Source: Cryptomeria japonica
Lineage: Eukaryota > Streptophyta > Pinopsida > Cupressales > Cupressaceae
Length of the DNA: 64,000 nucleotides
Direction of reading: 5' to 3'
Assembly: GCF_030272615.1 (NCBI RefSeq)
Contig: NC_081413.1
Location: forward strand, 560,452,445-560,516,444
Shown here: positions 22,852 to 36,309 of the stretch, one piece after another
How positions within the stretch are numbered: position 1 is the first letter of the stretch
Layout: each line of letters opens with the position of its first letter
Position numbers and translations under genes: made by a program
Notes under the pieces: model-generated
The model's input: the letters and a program-made list of their open reading frames with translations, nothing else
The model's database searches: none
What the model was told of the DNA's origin: nothing

Positions 22852-25800
22852 CTACTCCTTACTGGAAACATGTTCCAGTGCAAGCTCTTTATTCTGAACC
22901 TTTTCCCTCAAGAAATGATACTTAAGCTCAAAATGCTTGGTTCTAGAATGTAAAACCGGATTCTTTGAAACATTGATAGCACTTGTATTATCACAGAATA
23001 TCCTTACCAGTTCAGATACAGGGATTTTGAAGCCATTTAAAACATGCTTCATCTAGATTGTCTGAGTGCAGTTCATGAAAGCTGCAACATACTCTGCTTC
23101 TGCTGTAGACTAAGAGATACAACTCTTCTTTTTACTCATCCATGAGACCAATCTACCACCAAGAAAGAATGCACCATCAGTTGTACTTTTCCGGTCATCC
23201 ACATTACCTACCCAATCAGCATCTGTGAACACTTTTAGATTGAAATCATTGCTGTATGGGTACCATAATCCATAGTCAACTGTTCCCTTCAGATACCTAA
23301 GAATTTGCTTGACTGCAATCAAGTGGGATTCTCTTGGACTTTTCTGGAACCTTGCAGTAATACCAACTACATGTGCAATATCTGGTCTACTATGCACTAC
23401 ATAATGCAACTTACCAATCATTGATCGGTATTTCTTCTCATCAACCAGTGCGGAATCATCCTCTTTTGTCAATTTGCAACCGGTCACCATCAGTGTACCA
23501 ACCAGTTTTCTATCTTCCATGCCAAAGGTCTTCAACACCTCTTTGACATATTTGGATTAAGTGATGAAGATTCCATCTTTCATCTGTTGGATCTGCAGTC
23601 CAATGAAGAACTTAATCTCCCCTATGAGTGACATCTCAAACTCTTTCTTCATCTCATCAGCAAACTCATGACTCATCTTGTCATTTCCTCCAAAGATAAT
23701 GTCATCAACAAAAACCTCACGGATCGGGATCTGATCTCCTTCAGACTTCAAGTAGATATTGTTATCTTCACTTGTTCTCTCAAATCCAATCTTCACAAGA
23801 TGAGAATGTAGACACTCATACCATGCCCTAGGTGCTTGTTTTAGACCATATAAGGCTTTATGTAGCCTGCACACCATATCACTATCTTCAGATAGGGAAA
23901 ACCCATCTGGTTGCTCTATATATACCTCATCTTCAAGTATACCTTTTAGGAATGCTAATTTTACATCCATTTGATATACTTTGAACCCTTTAAAAGTTGC
24001 ATATGCAAGAAGCATACGAACTCCTTCCAATCTGGCTACAGGAGCAAAGGTTTCTCCATAGTCTTCTCCTTCTTGAGCATATCCTTTGCACACCAATCCT
24101 GCTTTATTCCTAATCACTGTGCCATCCTCATTCAGCTTGTTTCTGAACACCCATTTGGTGCCAATGGCATTTTTATGCTCTGGTCTGGGTACCAAGGACC
24201 ATGTACCATTTTTCTCTATCTAGTCAAGTTCCTCTTCCATTGCCTTGATCCAGTCTTCATCTTTATGAGCCTCTTTGAATGATTTAGGCTCAAATTCCGA
24301 GATCATACATGAGTTTTCTTTGATCTTTCTTCTTGTAATAATTCTTGCATCCTTATCTCCTATGATCTATTTAGGATCATGATTTAGCTTGACATACCGA
24401 GGAATGGTCTTAACAAGTTCTTCTTTCTTTTCCTCTTCATCCTCATCTTCATCAGTATTAGCATTCACCAGTTTAGGAACACTATTACTGGTACTCGGTT
24501 GACTAACAACTGGCTCCCAGAAGGTTGCAACTAGTTCATTTACAGCTTGCTCACTACCGGTTTCCTTAGTTTTCTTAGAGGATTCATCAACTCTTAAATT
24601 GATGCTTTCCATAATTCTCTGAGTCCTTTTGTTGTAACACTTGAAAGCTTTACTCTTGGTGGAATATCCTAGGAATATTCCCTCATCACATTTAGCTTTA
24701 AATTTGCCTTGATGTTCACTCCTCTTGATGTAACATTTTCTACCAAATACCCTAAAGTAGCTAACCACAGGTGTCTTATCGGTCCAATACTCATAAGGAG
24801 TTTTATCCTTACCTTTCTTGATGAGTACCCGGTTCATAGTGTAGACTATAGTGCTCACCGCTTCTCTCCAAAAGGTGTGAGCTACCTTTCCTTGAATCAA
24901 CATGGTTCTAGCTGCTTCAACCACAGTTTGGTTATTCCTTTCTACTAGGCCATTCTATTGTGGAGTCGGGGGGGCAGACAATTATCTTTTGATGCCAAAT
25001 TCTTCACAATACTTGTTGAATTCACCGGAAGTGAATTCCCCTCCTTGATCAGTTCTGAGACACTTGATCCTTTTGTCACTTTCCTTCTCCACTAATGCTC
25101 TAAAAGCTTTGAATTTCACAAAGGCTTCAAACTTGTCTTTCAAGAATGTGACCCACATAATTCTTGAGTAGTCATTAGTGAGAATCATGAAGTACCTATC
25201 ACCCTGCACACTTCTAGTTTTCATAGGACCACATAAATCAGTATGTACAAGATCAAGCAAGTTGTCAGCAGTGAAAGATTTACCTTTAAAGGTTGAGGAA
25301 GACATTTCCCCAATTGACACTCTCTGCATAAGGTATTATCTGGTTTGCTTAGCATCGGAAACCCTCTAACTGCCTTGATCTTACTAGCCTTCACAATGTT
25401 ATCAAAGTTTACATGGCAGAGTCTCCTATGCCATTCCCAACTATCATCAAGCTTAGCCATAAGACATGTACTTATATTTGCATTCAGATGAAATAGGTTA
25501 CCTTTGGTCTACATGCCGGTGGCCACCAATTTACCATCTTTTCCTTTGATTCTGCAAACTCCATTTTTGAATTCCAGAGTGAGGCCACTGTCATTTAGCT
25601 AGGCAACACTTAGAAGGTTGTGTCTGAGACCATCAACCTAGTACACATTGTCAGCACTACTCTTTCCATTCAGAGAGATGGACCCTTTTCCTTTGACCAT
25701 GCATGGTGCATCATTGCCAAAGCGAACCATACCACCATCATACTCCTCCAAAGATAGAAACTTGCTCTAGTCACCTATCATGTGGTGAGAACAACCACTG

Positions 25801-26845
25801 TCAATGATCCACTCATTGGAATGATCAAACTGAGAGACAAGAGCCTTCTTGTCTGCCACATCTTCCATTACAGCAACAAACACAATGTCTTCATTCTCTT
25901 CATCTTCTGATTCCTCATATGTGACACCTTCATCAACTACCACAAAATAGTTTCTTTGGTTTCCTCCTTTGAATTTCCTGAACCTTTCTGGTTTGTCCTT
26001 GTTATCGCCATTAGGACAGTTTATAGCAATATGTCCTATCAAGTTGCAAGAAAAGCATTTCAAAGGTAGCTTACCTTTATATTTACCGGTTCCTTTAGGA
26101 AGCTTCCTGGCAAGGGGAGCTTCAAATGCCATCAGAATCTCCTCATCATTCATTTCTTTTCTCTAACTAGATTCCCCACTAGTGCTAGCATCCTTTCCTT
26201 TTCTGGATGGTATAGTAGAGGCTTTGAATGTAGATTCAGTCTTTTGAACACTGCCATCAAAACTATTTAGCTCATAGGCTATTAACTTGGCTATGATGGA
26301 GTCCAAGGATACCTTAGACTTGTCTATTGATCTTAGCTCCTGGATAGCAGCAACCCTTATTACATAGACCGACAACAAAGATCTCAGGACTTTGCTTACA
26401 CAGTGGAATCTTCTATTTTACCACCTGCACTCTTGATTTCTCCAACAACTATTTTGATTCTTATTCCATACTGTTGAATGGTCTCACCTTCAACCATCCG
26501 CATATCTTCAAACTTCCCTCTCAGGCTTTCTTCCTTAGCCTATTTTACATGTTCATCACCACCATAGATATTTTCAAGAGCATCCCATACCTCTTTGGGA
26601 TTTACCTTGTCCTAAACATCAATAAACTTAATGTTGGATAGACTACTGATGAGGGCTTCCATGACTTGCCCATTTTCTTGTATCTCTCTCTTTTGGTCAT
26701 CGGTGAGAGTACCGGTAGGGACAACATAGACATTCTCAACATAACTCCAGTGTTGAGCATCCATGCTTCTGATGAATATCTTCATCCTATTTTTCCATAT
26801 ACCAAAATTTTCCCTATTAAACTTTGGACCTTCCCTCTTCATCAT
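22852..26845 (-). pseudogene. Inner Copia gag-pol polyprotein, broken
   Basis: Reading leftward: gag N-terminus (26845-26612), gag middle, and a zinc knuckle CFSCNLIGHIAINC (about 26055-26015). An aspartic protease with an intact WIIDSGCSHHM site follows (about 25790). Next come the integrase pre-domain and catalytic core (25460-24982), RT (24195-23557, [11 protein letters not shown] motif near 23690) and RNase H ending ALEHVSSKE (22852). I see at least nine stops (for example 26612, 26163, 25767, 24982, 24367, 23557, 23110) and a frameshift around 25221-25329. Several of the stops stand where Gln is expected. Not functional as it stands. Confidence 0.9.
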
Positions 26846-26900
26846 TTGACTGGGATCTTTACCTCAAGTGGTTAAGCTTACAACACAGAGGACCTAGATT

Positions 26901-26912
26901 GCTCTGATACCA
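26901..26912 (-). other. Primer binding site of inner Copia
   Basis: The minus strand reads TGGTATCAGAGC two bases inside the 5' LTR. This is complementary to the 3' end of plant initiator Met tRNA. Confidence 0.92.
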
Positions 26913-26914
26913 AT

Positions 26915-28527
26915 TGATAACTCAATGATGAACCAATAGTACCAAACCAGTACTGAGAGGGGTGGGGGCGAATCAGTACAAATGAAAATATAGTCCAAAA
27001 CCGGTTTGACAGCACATACTCCAAATGACTGGCAAGCAGTGATACTAGCTAAAACAGAGTGCAACCGGTAAGATCCAGAATAACTAAAACAATCGTAAAC
27101 TGGTCACTCACTAATCTTTCCTCTTAGCTCAATATGATAGTACCATTACACCCTCATGCATGAACAAGTAAACTATCATCTGATCTTCACAACAGTTAGT
27201 TTAGTATGTTTTATAGACAGGCATAAAACACAGAACCATCATATGCTCAACAGGTAATAATAAAGCATCACAAGATGAAAGCATCACACATGACACACAT
27301 ATTTTTCATGTGGAAACCCAACTGGGAAAAACCACGGTGGGGATGAATACCCACAAGTTGCTTTTTGAACTCTTTAGAAGTCCGCTCTGTTAGGAGCCTT
27401 GTCCGGTTAAAGACATTACAATAGGTTCTACTAGGAACCGATCTTGTTAGGGATCACACAATTAAGAGATGGCTACAATACCTGGTTAAGGGTTTACTCT
27501 ATTGGGGTTACCTTGTTAGAGGATTTCAAGAACTCAATAGCTAAAGGATCTCCAGAGCTCTATAGCTTCTTAGAACTCATTAACTTCGAGTTACCCGGTT
27601 AAGGGATTTGAATCAAGCCGGTTAAAGTTTCCCTGTTAGGGGATTTGTATCAAGCCGGTTAAGGCTACCCTGTTATGGGATTTCACAACTGTTGAAGTGG
27701 TTAGAGATCAACGAGAATTACAATGATCTGGTAACAACACTCAATGCTAATGCAGATCCGTTGTGGCTCCTCTTCACCTTCTGCACATTCACTTTGCAGG
27801 TATCTCTTCTCTCCTTTGGTCTGGCAAGAATCACGTATCACTTCCCTTGGATACACACACACAACTTTTGCCAACAAATTTAGAAAGAAACACAACATCA
27901 AACTTATAGGAAACATACAGGTCGATAGTAAAAACCCTAAACCCTAAACCTGTTGGGTTAAGCAATTCAAGTAGTTCAATCCTGACCATTGAATCATACT
28001 ACATTAAATGCAACAATCTTGAATCGATCTCAAGACATTCTCCATCATCCATTATCTACCGATTTCATGGCAGCTGGTAACTCATCATGCATTGTCACTG
28101 TTTGACAAACTTCGCACATTCCCAATGTAGATAGGAATAGTCTTCATGCAAGATCCTTTACGCGCACAGAGCTTAGGTGGCAACATGATCTGTTCTCCAT
28201 TATACTGCTAACTCATCACACAAAGATCACCGATTGAGTCACATAGGCTTGAGATACTCCAACTAGAAATCCTGAAGTGGAAACTACCTACCAGCTGGTA
28301 GTCACACAATACTTCCATGTGCCGGTTCCCATAACTACATGTCGGTCCATCTTGAACAAATATGCCACTTCACTTTGGCATATAAATCGGTTCATACATA
28401 TGCTGGTTCTATCTTTTCACCTATCACTCACCTATCACATGTGTTGGTTCACATCATGTCACATATTGACATCAATGACAACATACAATATCATTATGTC
28501 TTCATGCCAGTTCACATAATGCCAATA
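26915..28527 (-). repeat. 5' LTR of inner Copia
   Basis: Matches 20890-22518 with scattered substitutions and small indels (1613 versus 1629 bp). It keeps the telomere-like units (about 27932-27950) and the CCGGTTAAGG repeats. Confidence 0.9.
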
Positions 28528-28532
28528 GTATT

Positions 28533-31500
28533 ATCACAAAATATAGTTACTGGTTCGGTAATTGTCTCATTCATACTTTCCAATAGTTGCTTGATCCATG
28601 CTATATTGGTATAATTCAATGCTGTAGTGACATATTTAGCTTCAGTTGTTGACTGTGAAATGCATTCTTGTTTCTTGCTAAGCCAATTCACTAGTCTTTC
28701 TCCCAAAAAGAAAGCTCCACCGCCTGTTCTTTTCCTATCATCAATATTTCCTGCCCAATCAGCATCAGTATAGACTTTTAAGTCAGAATCATTCCTCTTT
28801 TTATATAGTAAACCATAATCTTCAGTGCCTCTCAAGTATCTGAAAATTCTCTTGATTGCTGTCATATGGGTTTCTTTCAGATCTGCAGAAATTCTTGCAG
28901 CTATACCTACTAGATGTGCTATATCAGGCCTGCTGTGAACTACATATTGCAAATTTCCAATCATAGATTGGTAAAGTGTCTCATCAACAGATGCAGATTC
29001 ATCATTCTTTGATAGTTTACAATTAGTAGTCATAGGAGTACTTACAGGTTTAGTATCCTCCATTCCAAATTTCTTCAAAATTTCCTTTATATACTTGGAT
29101 TGAGTAATGAAAATCCCATTTTTCATTTGCAATTTTGTAAACCTATAAAATATTTTATTTCATAGATTAATGACATCTCAAATTCTTTTCACATTTCATT
29201 TCCAAAGTTCTTACATAAAGAATCATTTCCACAAAAAATAATATCATCAACAAATATGGCTGAAATCAGTATTCCATTATCCTCATCATTCTTCATATAC
29301 ATGTTGCTATTTTCACTAGTCCTCATAAATCTAATCTTGATTAAGTAAGAGTGCAACCTTTCATACCATGCTCTAGGTGCTTGTTTTAGGCCATATAAGG
29401 CTTTGTTCAACTTACATACCTGATCTTTATTCTTCTCTTCAATAAATCCTTCAGGTTGTTCAATATAGACTTCTTCTAGTATACCATTCACAAATGTAGA
29501 TTTAACATCCATTTGATATACCTTGAAATTTTTGTAAGAAGCATATGCCAACAATGTTCTCACTCCCTCAAGTCTTTCCATAGGTGCAAAAGTCTCACCA
29601 TAGTCTATTCCTTCTTCTTGAGAATAACCTTTGCAAACTAGCCTTGCTTTATTATGAATGACCTCACCTTTTTCATTTAGCTTATTTCTGAAAATCCACT
29701 TTGTACTGATTACATTTTTCTCTTTTGTTCTTGGGACCAGTGTCCATGTTTCATTTTTCATGATTTGTTCAATCTCTTCTATCATAGCATTCACCCAAAC
29801 TTCATTGCTTAATGCCTCTTTTACTATCCTCGGTTCAAACTCGGATATGAGACGTGTTTTGTCTCAGTTTGTTCCTTGTCATCATTGGAGCATCCTTATC
29901 TCCTATAATCTGACTTGATGCATGATTTCTTCTGACATATTTTTCTAATATAGGCTAAGTAGGCTCTGTATGATCTTCTTCATCACTCGGTAACTGAGTA
30001 TTTTCTTCATCGGCTTTCTCGGTAAAACTTCTCGGGTGTACATATACAAACTCTTCATAATCTTCTGGTTCTTTGGAATTTCCTTCATCATTCATTTCTG
30101 CAAATTCATCAATTTTCACATTTGCACTTTCCACTATTTTGTTAGATGATTTGATCAGACATTTAAATGCTTTACTCCTAGAGGAATAACCAAGAAATGT
30201 TCCTTCCTCTCTTTTCTGATCAAATTTTCCATTTTTGTCATCTTTGTGAACATAACATCTACTTCCAAATATTTTAAAATAACTTACATTTGGTTTCTTG
30301 TCATACCAGATTTCATATGGTGTCTTCATAGTTCCTTTCTTTAGTTGTACTTGGTTCAGGGTGTAAACTGCATTGCTTATTGCTTCTCTCCAAAATATTT
30401 GAGGTACTCTCTTTTCTATCATCAAAGTTCTGGCACAATCTACAATTGATTTGTTTCTTCTTTCAGCTATCCCATTTTGTTGTGGTGTTCTCACTGCAGA
30501 CACTTGTCTCTTTATACCATGATCATTACAAAATAAGTTAAATTCATCTGAAATGAACTCTCCTCCTCTATCAGATCTTAGACATTTCAACTGTCTTCCT
30601 TTTTGTTTTTCAACTCTTGCCTTATACCATTTGAACATTTGAAATACTTCTGATTTCTCTTTTAAAAACATAACCGACATCATCCTTAAGTAATCATCCA
30701 CAAATAATATGAAGTATTTATCACCATAATAACTTTGAACTTTCATAGGACCACAAAGATCAGTGTGCAGAAGATCTAAAATTCCTTTAGAAGTGTAATA
30801 CTTACTTGTAAAGCTTGATTTTGGCATCTTACCCATCTGACATCCTCAGCATAATGCATTCTTAGGTTTTTCCAAGCTCGGTAGACCTCTTACTCGGTGC
30901 TTCTTACTTATTTTGATCAGGTTATCAAAATTTACATGACAAAACCTTTTATGCCATAACCAAGTATCTTCTATTTTTGCATACAGACAATTATTCAGAG
31001 TTGAGTCAAGATGAAATGTATTACCTCTTGTTTGAGTCCCGGTAGCAGCCAACTTTCCATGTTTGTCATGAACTTTGACAATTCCTTTCTGAAATTCTAT
31101 TCGGTATCCTGTATTGTTTAGCTATGCTACACTCAACAAATTGTATTTCAGACCTTCAACCCAATATACATCATCACATTTAGCATTGTCAAGAAGTGTG
31201 GTAGATCCTTTACCTTTCACAGGACATGGTGCATCATTACCAAATCTTACATAACCTCCATCATAATCTTCTAATTTAACAAACTTGTGTTTATCACCTG
31301 TAATGTGATGTGAGCGTCCACTATTTATGATCCAAGAATCATTATTATTTATGTGTGATATTAAGGCTTTTTCTTCATACCTTTCTTCATCTGATCCATC
31401 TTTGATAGCCACATATACAACTTCCTTTGTTTCAGTCCCATCAGATTTATCATCATTGGATTCCTCATCTACTACTAGGCATGTCTTTCTATCTCTCCTT

Positions 31501-32450
31501 CTAAATTATCAGTGCCCTCTATATTGGTTGTCTTTCTATCTGTCATCTCGGTATTCTCTCTTTTCACTAGATTCTTTGTCAGGATAGTTAGAAGCCACAT
31601 GTCCAATTTTATCACAGTTAAAACATTTTAAAGGTAACTTTCCTTTATACTTACCTTTGCCTCTTGGTAACCTTCTGGCCAATAATGCTTCAAACTCTTC
31701 TTGCTTTCTGATTTCCTCATATAGTTTGTGTACTTCTTCTATGTTTTTGCAAAATCTCTCACTTGCTCCACTATGATTTCCTTCAGCATACTTATACATA
31801 CTATCATTGTACTCATTAGATTCATCAAGATGAAAAGAACTGAATGGAGATTCAACTTTGTTTAACGAAGACCCACTTTTATCAAAATTACTTAGCTCAA
31901 AATCATGTAGCTTATCGATAGTAGTATCCAAAGAGACTGGCATGTTTGCTACAAACCTTAATTCATTAATTGTAGAGACTTGAATGGCATAAGTAGGTAG
32001 AAGTGTTCTCAGTAACTTACTTATTACATCCTTTTCTTCAATAGTTCCTTCGGCTCCTTTGATTTGATTGACAATTTCCTTTAACCTTGTACTATATTGG
32101 ATTATTTTCTCACCTTCATTCATTCTCATGGATTCAAGTTGTCCTCTTAGACTATCTACTTTTTCTCTTTGAACATGTTCATCACCACCATACATAGATG
32201 TAAGCTTATTCCACATAGCTTTGGCATCATTACAACCTTCTAGATCATTAAACTCTGAGTCGGTCAATGCTGATGTTATTTCAATCATTGCTTGAATATG
32301 TTCTTGCTTTGCCTTTATTTCTTTCATTGTCATAGGGTAGGTGCTAGGTGTAGTGTAATCATTCTCCAAATAATATGTTGCATATTCTCCAATTCCTGAT
32401 AAATGCAACTTCATTCTTTTCTGCCATGTGGTGAAACTTGACTTGTTCAA
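28533..32450 (-). pseudogene. Outer Copia gag-pol polyprotein, 5' part
   Basis: Gag (32450-31536) is a UBN2-like gag with a zinc knuckle whose last Cys is replaced by Tyr (CFNCDKIGHVASNY). Protease (about 31345-31300) reads WIINSGRSHHITGD: the catalytic Asp of DSG is Asn and the following Cys is Arg. Then come the integrase zinc and core regions (31052-29955, TPQQNG near 30500), RT (29794-29189, FVDDIIFCGND) and the start of RNase H (29132-28533). The frame is broken at about 31536, 31122, 30846, 29955 and 29189. It continues at 20884 beyond the nested element. Confidence 0.9.
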
Positions 32451-32523
32451 CTTTGGTGCATCCCTTTAATACATCTTCAGATTTTACCTCAAGTTCCTTT
32501 AAAATTTTCTTTCGGAGTTTTAA

Positions 32524-32534
32524 CTCTGATACCA
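32524..32534 (-). other. Primer binding site of outer Copia
   Basis: The minus strand reads TGGTATCAGAG two bases inside the LTR, complementary to initiator Met tRNA. Confidence 0.9.
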
Positions 32535-32536
32535 AT

Positions 32537-34102
32537 TGTTAGTTAAATGAGAGGGGAGGGGGGGGGGTGAATCAGATAAACTCACAATTCAATGTTCTAA
32601 TTAGATTCAACCTCAGTAGAACTTACTTGATATGCAACTATGACTATAAATCATTCAAGCTCATAAACTGATAAATTTGAAACATCAAAACACATTTAAC
32701 ACCAGATTTAACGTCGAAACCCTAATAGGGAAAAACCACTGTGGGATTTTGGACCCACAAAGAAAATATACTCTTCTAGAGTATGCTCGGTTAACAGCCA
32801 ATCCTATTAAAGATTACATAAACACATTGCTAGATGTGACCCAGTCAAGGGATTTCCCTCAAATCTATCAGAATCTTGCACTTTGTTAGAAGTGACTTTG
32901 TCAAAGGATTTCAAACACTTAATTAGAATGTTATCTTGCTAGAGGATTTACAAATAAGACTATTAGGTCCACTCGGTTAAGAGATTTCCTATCACTTACA
33001 AAAATTAATAACAGTAATAAAATATATCTGCAACTTCACATCTTAAATGTTATAGAAGACTCTATGTGCTCAAAATAATCTTGTCATAAGACTTATCTTC
33101 CTCCTTGCTGGGCTTCTCACTCTGTTCTCCATTCAGATCTTCAATCTTCTATACTCGGTAATCACCTCTGTAGCATCACTGCTCTTCTATTTGCCCACAT
33201 CTTTGTTCATCAACTTTTCTTCATTTATAAGCAATTCCTAACCGCTTAATCTCCTTAATCACATTTGCCATGATTAATCTTAGCCATCTGATCTTCAAAC
33301 TTGACTAGGTTCATTGAATCCTTCGAACTGAAAAACATTTTATCTTGCCTTGAAACTTGTATTCCTTCCTTGGTACTTGTGCTCGGTTATGACCATTCAA
33401 TATGTGCTATAGATCTAACTCTTGAATTTTCATTGCCGTTGATCCTTAACAAACTTCTTGCACGACATTCCAATATTCTATAAATCTCTACCTCATTGGC
33501 ATCCTTCATTTAATAATGTATTTATTCATCCAATGCATTTTGTTACTTCTTGGTTGATACTCGGTTAATTCTAAACTTTACTCAGTAGACATTCTATATT
33601 TGTCTCGGTTACTATCTTGGTAGCTTTGCTTGCTGATGATGCTTGGTGACTTCTTTCTTCTTTAACTGACACTGATAACCTTAGAGTATACCGACTAGCT
33701 CCCTGCTTGGTAAAATAGAATAGTTTCAAACCTTTACTCATTCTATTGCAGGAAATGTTTTCCCTTTCTTATTCAGTCTTCGAATACACATATATAGGAT
33801 ATCAAAACAATCAAAATATCATAATCTCATCACTATCTAACTCGGTAATAGTTTCCCATTGAATAACTTATTATTCCCCTTCATTTTCACATTTTTTTTG
33901 TGTCACTTATCGACATCTTTATAATCATCAAAACATACTCTTTAAGATATGGCAACATCATACTGAATCAGAAAATCAATTGCTTGACATCAATGACAAA
34001 ATAATATTATTAAGACAGTAATCATCCTTTATCAATTATACCATCAATCTTCAACAACCTTCTTAATATCATCATACCAACAAACTTATTGTAATGCCAA
34101 CA
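32537..34102 (-). repeat. 5' LTR of outer Copia
   Basis: Pairs with 18735-20289 (1566 versus 1555 bp), with dispersed differences. It includes a longer G-run (about 32551-32567). Confidence 0.9.
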
Positions 34103-34205
34103 AGCATCATTGCTATGTGCTTTGACCCTTATTGATATGAGTTTCAATGATTGTCACATATCAGTCCTCCATCACCATTATTTTCCCCTTTGAAATTCTC
34201 AAGAA

Positions 34206-36280
34206 ATGTCAATGAATGTTCTTTCTCTTAGGCCTTCTAAAGTGCAATTCCTTTTCTTTTTCCTTCTAATTTTTTCATTGTCACTTTCATCCTCTAAGTT
34301 AGATGCCCTCGCCCTTTTCTTTCTTCTTGTTTTTTCATACTCATTGTCATGCTTTGAATTATTTTTCTTTCTTGGTCACTCCTTACTGCTCTCACTGTCA
34401 GTTTCACTCTTAGAATCTGAGTCTGATGTATCAGAATCTAATGAACCTGATGAACTAGAAGAATCGTCATTAGAGGTAGATTAATTTGACTTAGGAATAG
34501 ACTTTTGCTGCTGCATTATAAGCCTTGGCATATTCTTCAAATACTCACGTAAACTCTTAGTGATACCACCAAGACCAATAAAAGTAAAGAAATTGAGAGC
34601 AAACCGTGAATTTTTGGGATTGTCCTTTGGAAAAATTGAATCAAAAGACTCCTGCATTGTTGGATCATTCAACCTTTCATTAAGAAACAATATACCAAGC
34701 TGCTCTACCAGCTCCTAGAAGAGAATCTTCATAAAAATACGGGAAGAGGAAGTAGTATCTTCCTTTGTCAGACATATATAAGCAAGACAATGCCATTGAA
34801 GAGTATCTGTGCCAAGTAAGTGGGCAAAAAACTTTACAACGTTATGTAGTTTATTTGTTTCCAGTCTGTGTATCATAGAATACTATTGTACAAAACACTT
34901 ATCAAAAAATTCCTGATAAATTTTATTGATCATACAGAATCTTTGCCTAAGAAGACCATAATAATGAAGGTATGTTCTCTCTTGACTGCAACATTCTAAC
35001 AGCATGATGCATAATTCCATCTCTTGACCAGGTTCAAGCTTGATCTTTAGTAGCTTATGACCAGCTTCCTCAAAATCAACACTTGACATGATTGTCAAAT
35101 AAATTGTATGTCTTAAATTGACCAAGTTTGTCTCTATCTCATCCTGTATTCTCAATGGTTCCTCACCTCCTTCTTCTTCATCATCATCATCATCATCATC
35201 ATCAGAATCATCACCTAAATCATTCTTCCCTTCTGCTTCATTTGAAGAAGCATCTCCAAGGATATCTTTCTTCAGTTTTTCATAGGTTGCCTCATGCTTT
35301 AAGAAATCAGGATCTGGCTTGAAAACATCCAAACCAGCTTCTTGATCAAGTTCATCTTCTAGGAAAACTTCATGTGTTAACCGATCTTCTTGCTCTATAA
35401 TGTCCAATTTTGGATGCACAGCTGGATGACCCTCGAACTTAGCTTTGCGAATTGCAAAAAGGCCTTCACTTAAAAACTGTAATCATTTGTCAATTTCCCC
35501 CTCATGGAGAATACCTCTAAATCTTTCAAAAATCCCATAGAGACCTTTGTGTGAAAGGTCTTGCAACAAAGAACCACATTCTTTCACGAACCCAACAACA
35601 ACCTCTACACTGTCATCTGTGGGGTTCTCTAGTAAAAGGGTGAGAAGTTCCAAGGCAATGATCTCATGTGCAACTTGTTGATTCACTAAATGAGCTATGA
35701 ATTTGGCTTCTTCTATCAACATGTGCTTGTCATTACATTTGTATACCCTCTTAAGCTGCAAAATAATTCTTCACAAAAGTAGATTGCCAACTTCAAGAAA
35801 TTTTGTATTTACCACAACAACCAATGCAACAAAAACATCTGTAAATCCAGGGGATTCCATTTGGGATTTCATACAAGACCTACAAAATAGACCCCTCCCA
35901 TGGATGAGATTCTCTGCAAACAACTCTGGAATGATGTTCTTGATGTTAGATGCATTTACCTTGTTTACTAACCCATGGATACTCTTCTGAAGGGCATCCC
36001 ATGTCATGCGCTAGTATTCCACACTGCTCTTGTCTTCCACATATTTCATCATTTGAGCCAGCTTAAATGGGGGAATGTAAACACCCCCACTTCTTCCAAC
36101 ACCCTTCTCATCTCCTCTTACAACACCTTTGCCATTCCTATTCTGAAATGGAGCAGACACAACACCAGAAGTTTTCACTTCCACTGCCTCTCTATCCCTC
36201 TTGTTTCCAGAAGCCCCTTTACGACTTAATTCATGCTTATTTCTGTACATAAACCCATCAGGAAGCATGAGTTTTTGCAT
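34206..36280 (-). pseudogene. CWC22: Processed pseudogene of pre-mRNA-splicing factor CWC22
   Basis: The translated pieces read in order as CWC22. An N-terminal GGVYIPPFKLAQMM segment leads into the MIF4G domain (36280-35483: NKVNASNIKNIIPELF, AHLVNQQVAHEIIALELL). An Asp/Glu-rich linker (about 35140-35200) is followed by the MA3 domain (ETNLVNLRHTIYLTIMSS, EPGQEMELCIMLLECC, KDNPKNSRFALNFFTF). The Ser/Lys/Arg-rich C-terminus ends near 34206. CWC22 is an essential spliceosome protein that recruits eIF4A3 for exon-junction complex loading. The whole stretch is intronless. Stops at 36011, 35771, 35483, 34883 and 34481 and a frameshift near 34690 mark it dead. The Arg-rich N-terminal part is missing. 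No poly(A) trace is visible, since the Copia insertion sits just beyond the 3' end. Confidence 0.93.
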
Positions 36281-36309
36281 ATAAGCTCACCCAAATATTT
36301 TACAGTTAT

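Larger units (their letters stand above)
20890..28527 (-). mobile_element. Inner Copia retrotransposon nested in the outer Copia RNase H
   Basis: LTRs at 20890-22518 and 26915-28527 flank a minus-strand gag-pol. The exact 5-bp target duplication GTATT lies at 20885-20889 and 28528-28532. Joining the flanks restores the RNase H context (compare the equivalent codons at 22980-22998 of the inner element itself). The right LTR ends in TA instead of CA, a point change. Primer site TGGTATCAGAGC and a polypurine tract are present. Confidence 0.94.
18735..34102 (-). mobile_element. Outer Copia (Ty1) retrotransposon, split by a nested Copia element
   Basis: LTRs lie at 18735-20289 and 32537-34102, with TG..CA ends. 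Flanking bases are GGCAT (18730-18734) and AGCAT (34103-34107): a target duplication with one mismatch. A primer site TGGTATCAGAG and a polypurine tract are present. Coding order gag-protease-integrase-RT-RNase H identifies Copia. The RNase H region is cut by the element at 20890-28527. In one 95-bp stretch of the LTRs (18861 versus 32669) I count seven mismatches, so this insertion is clearly older than the Tat element. Confidence 0.93.

Noticed and set aside
35128..35322. His-rich plus-strand ORF
   Set aside because: It is the reverse of the Asp/Glu-coding run in the CWC22 linker.
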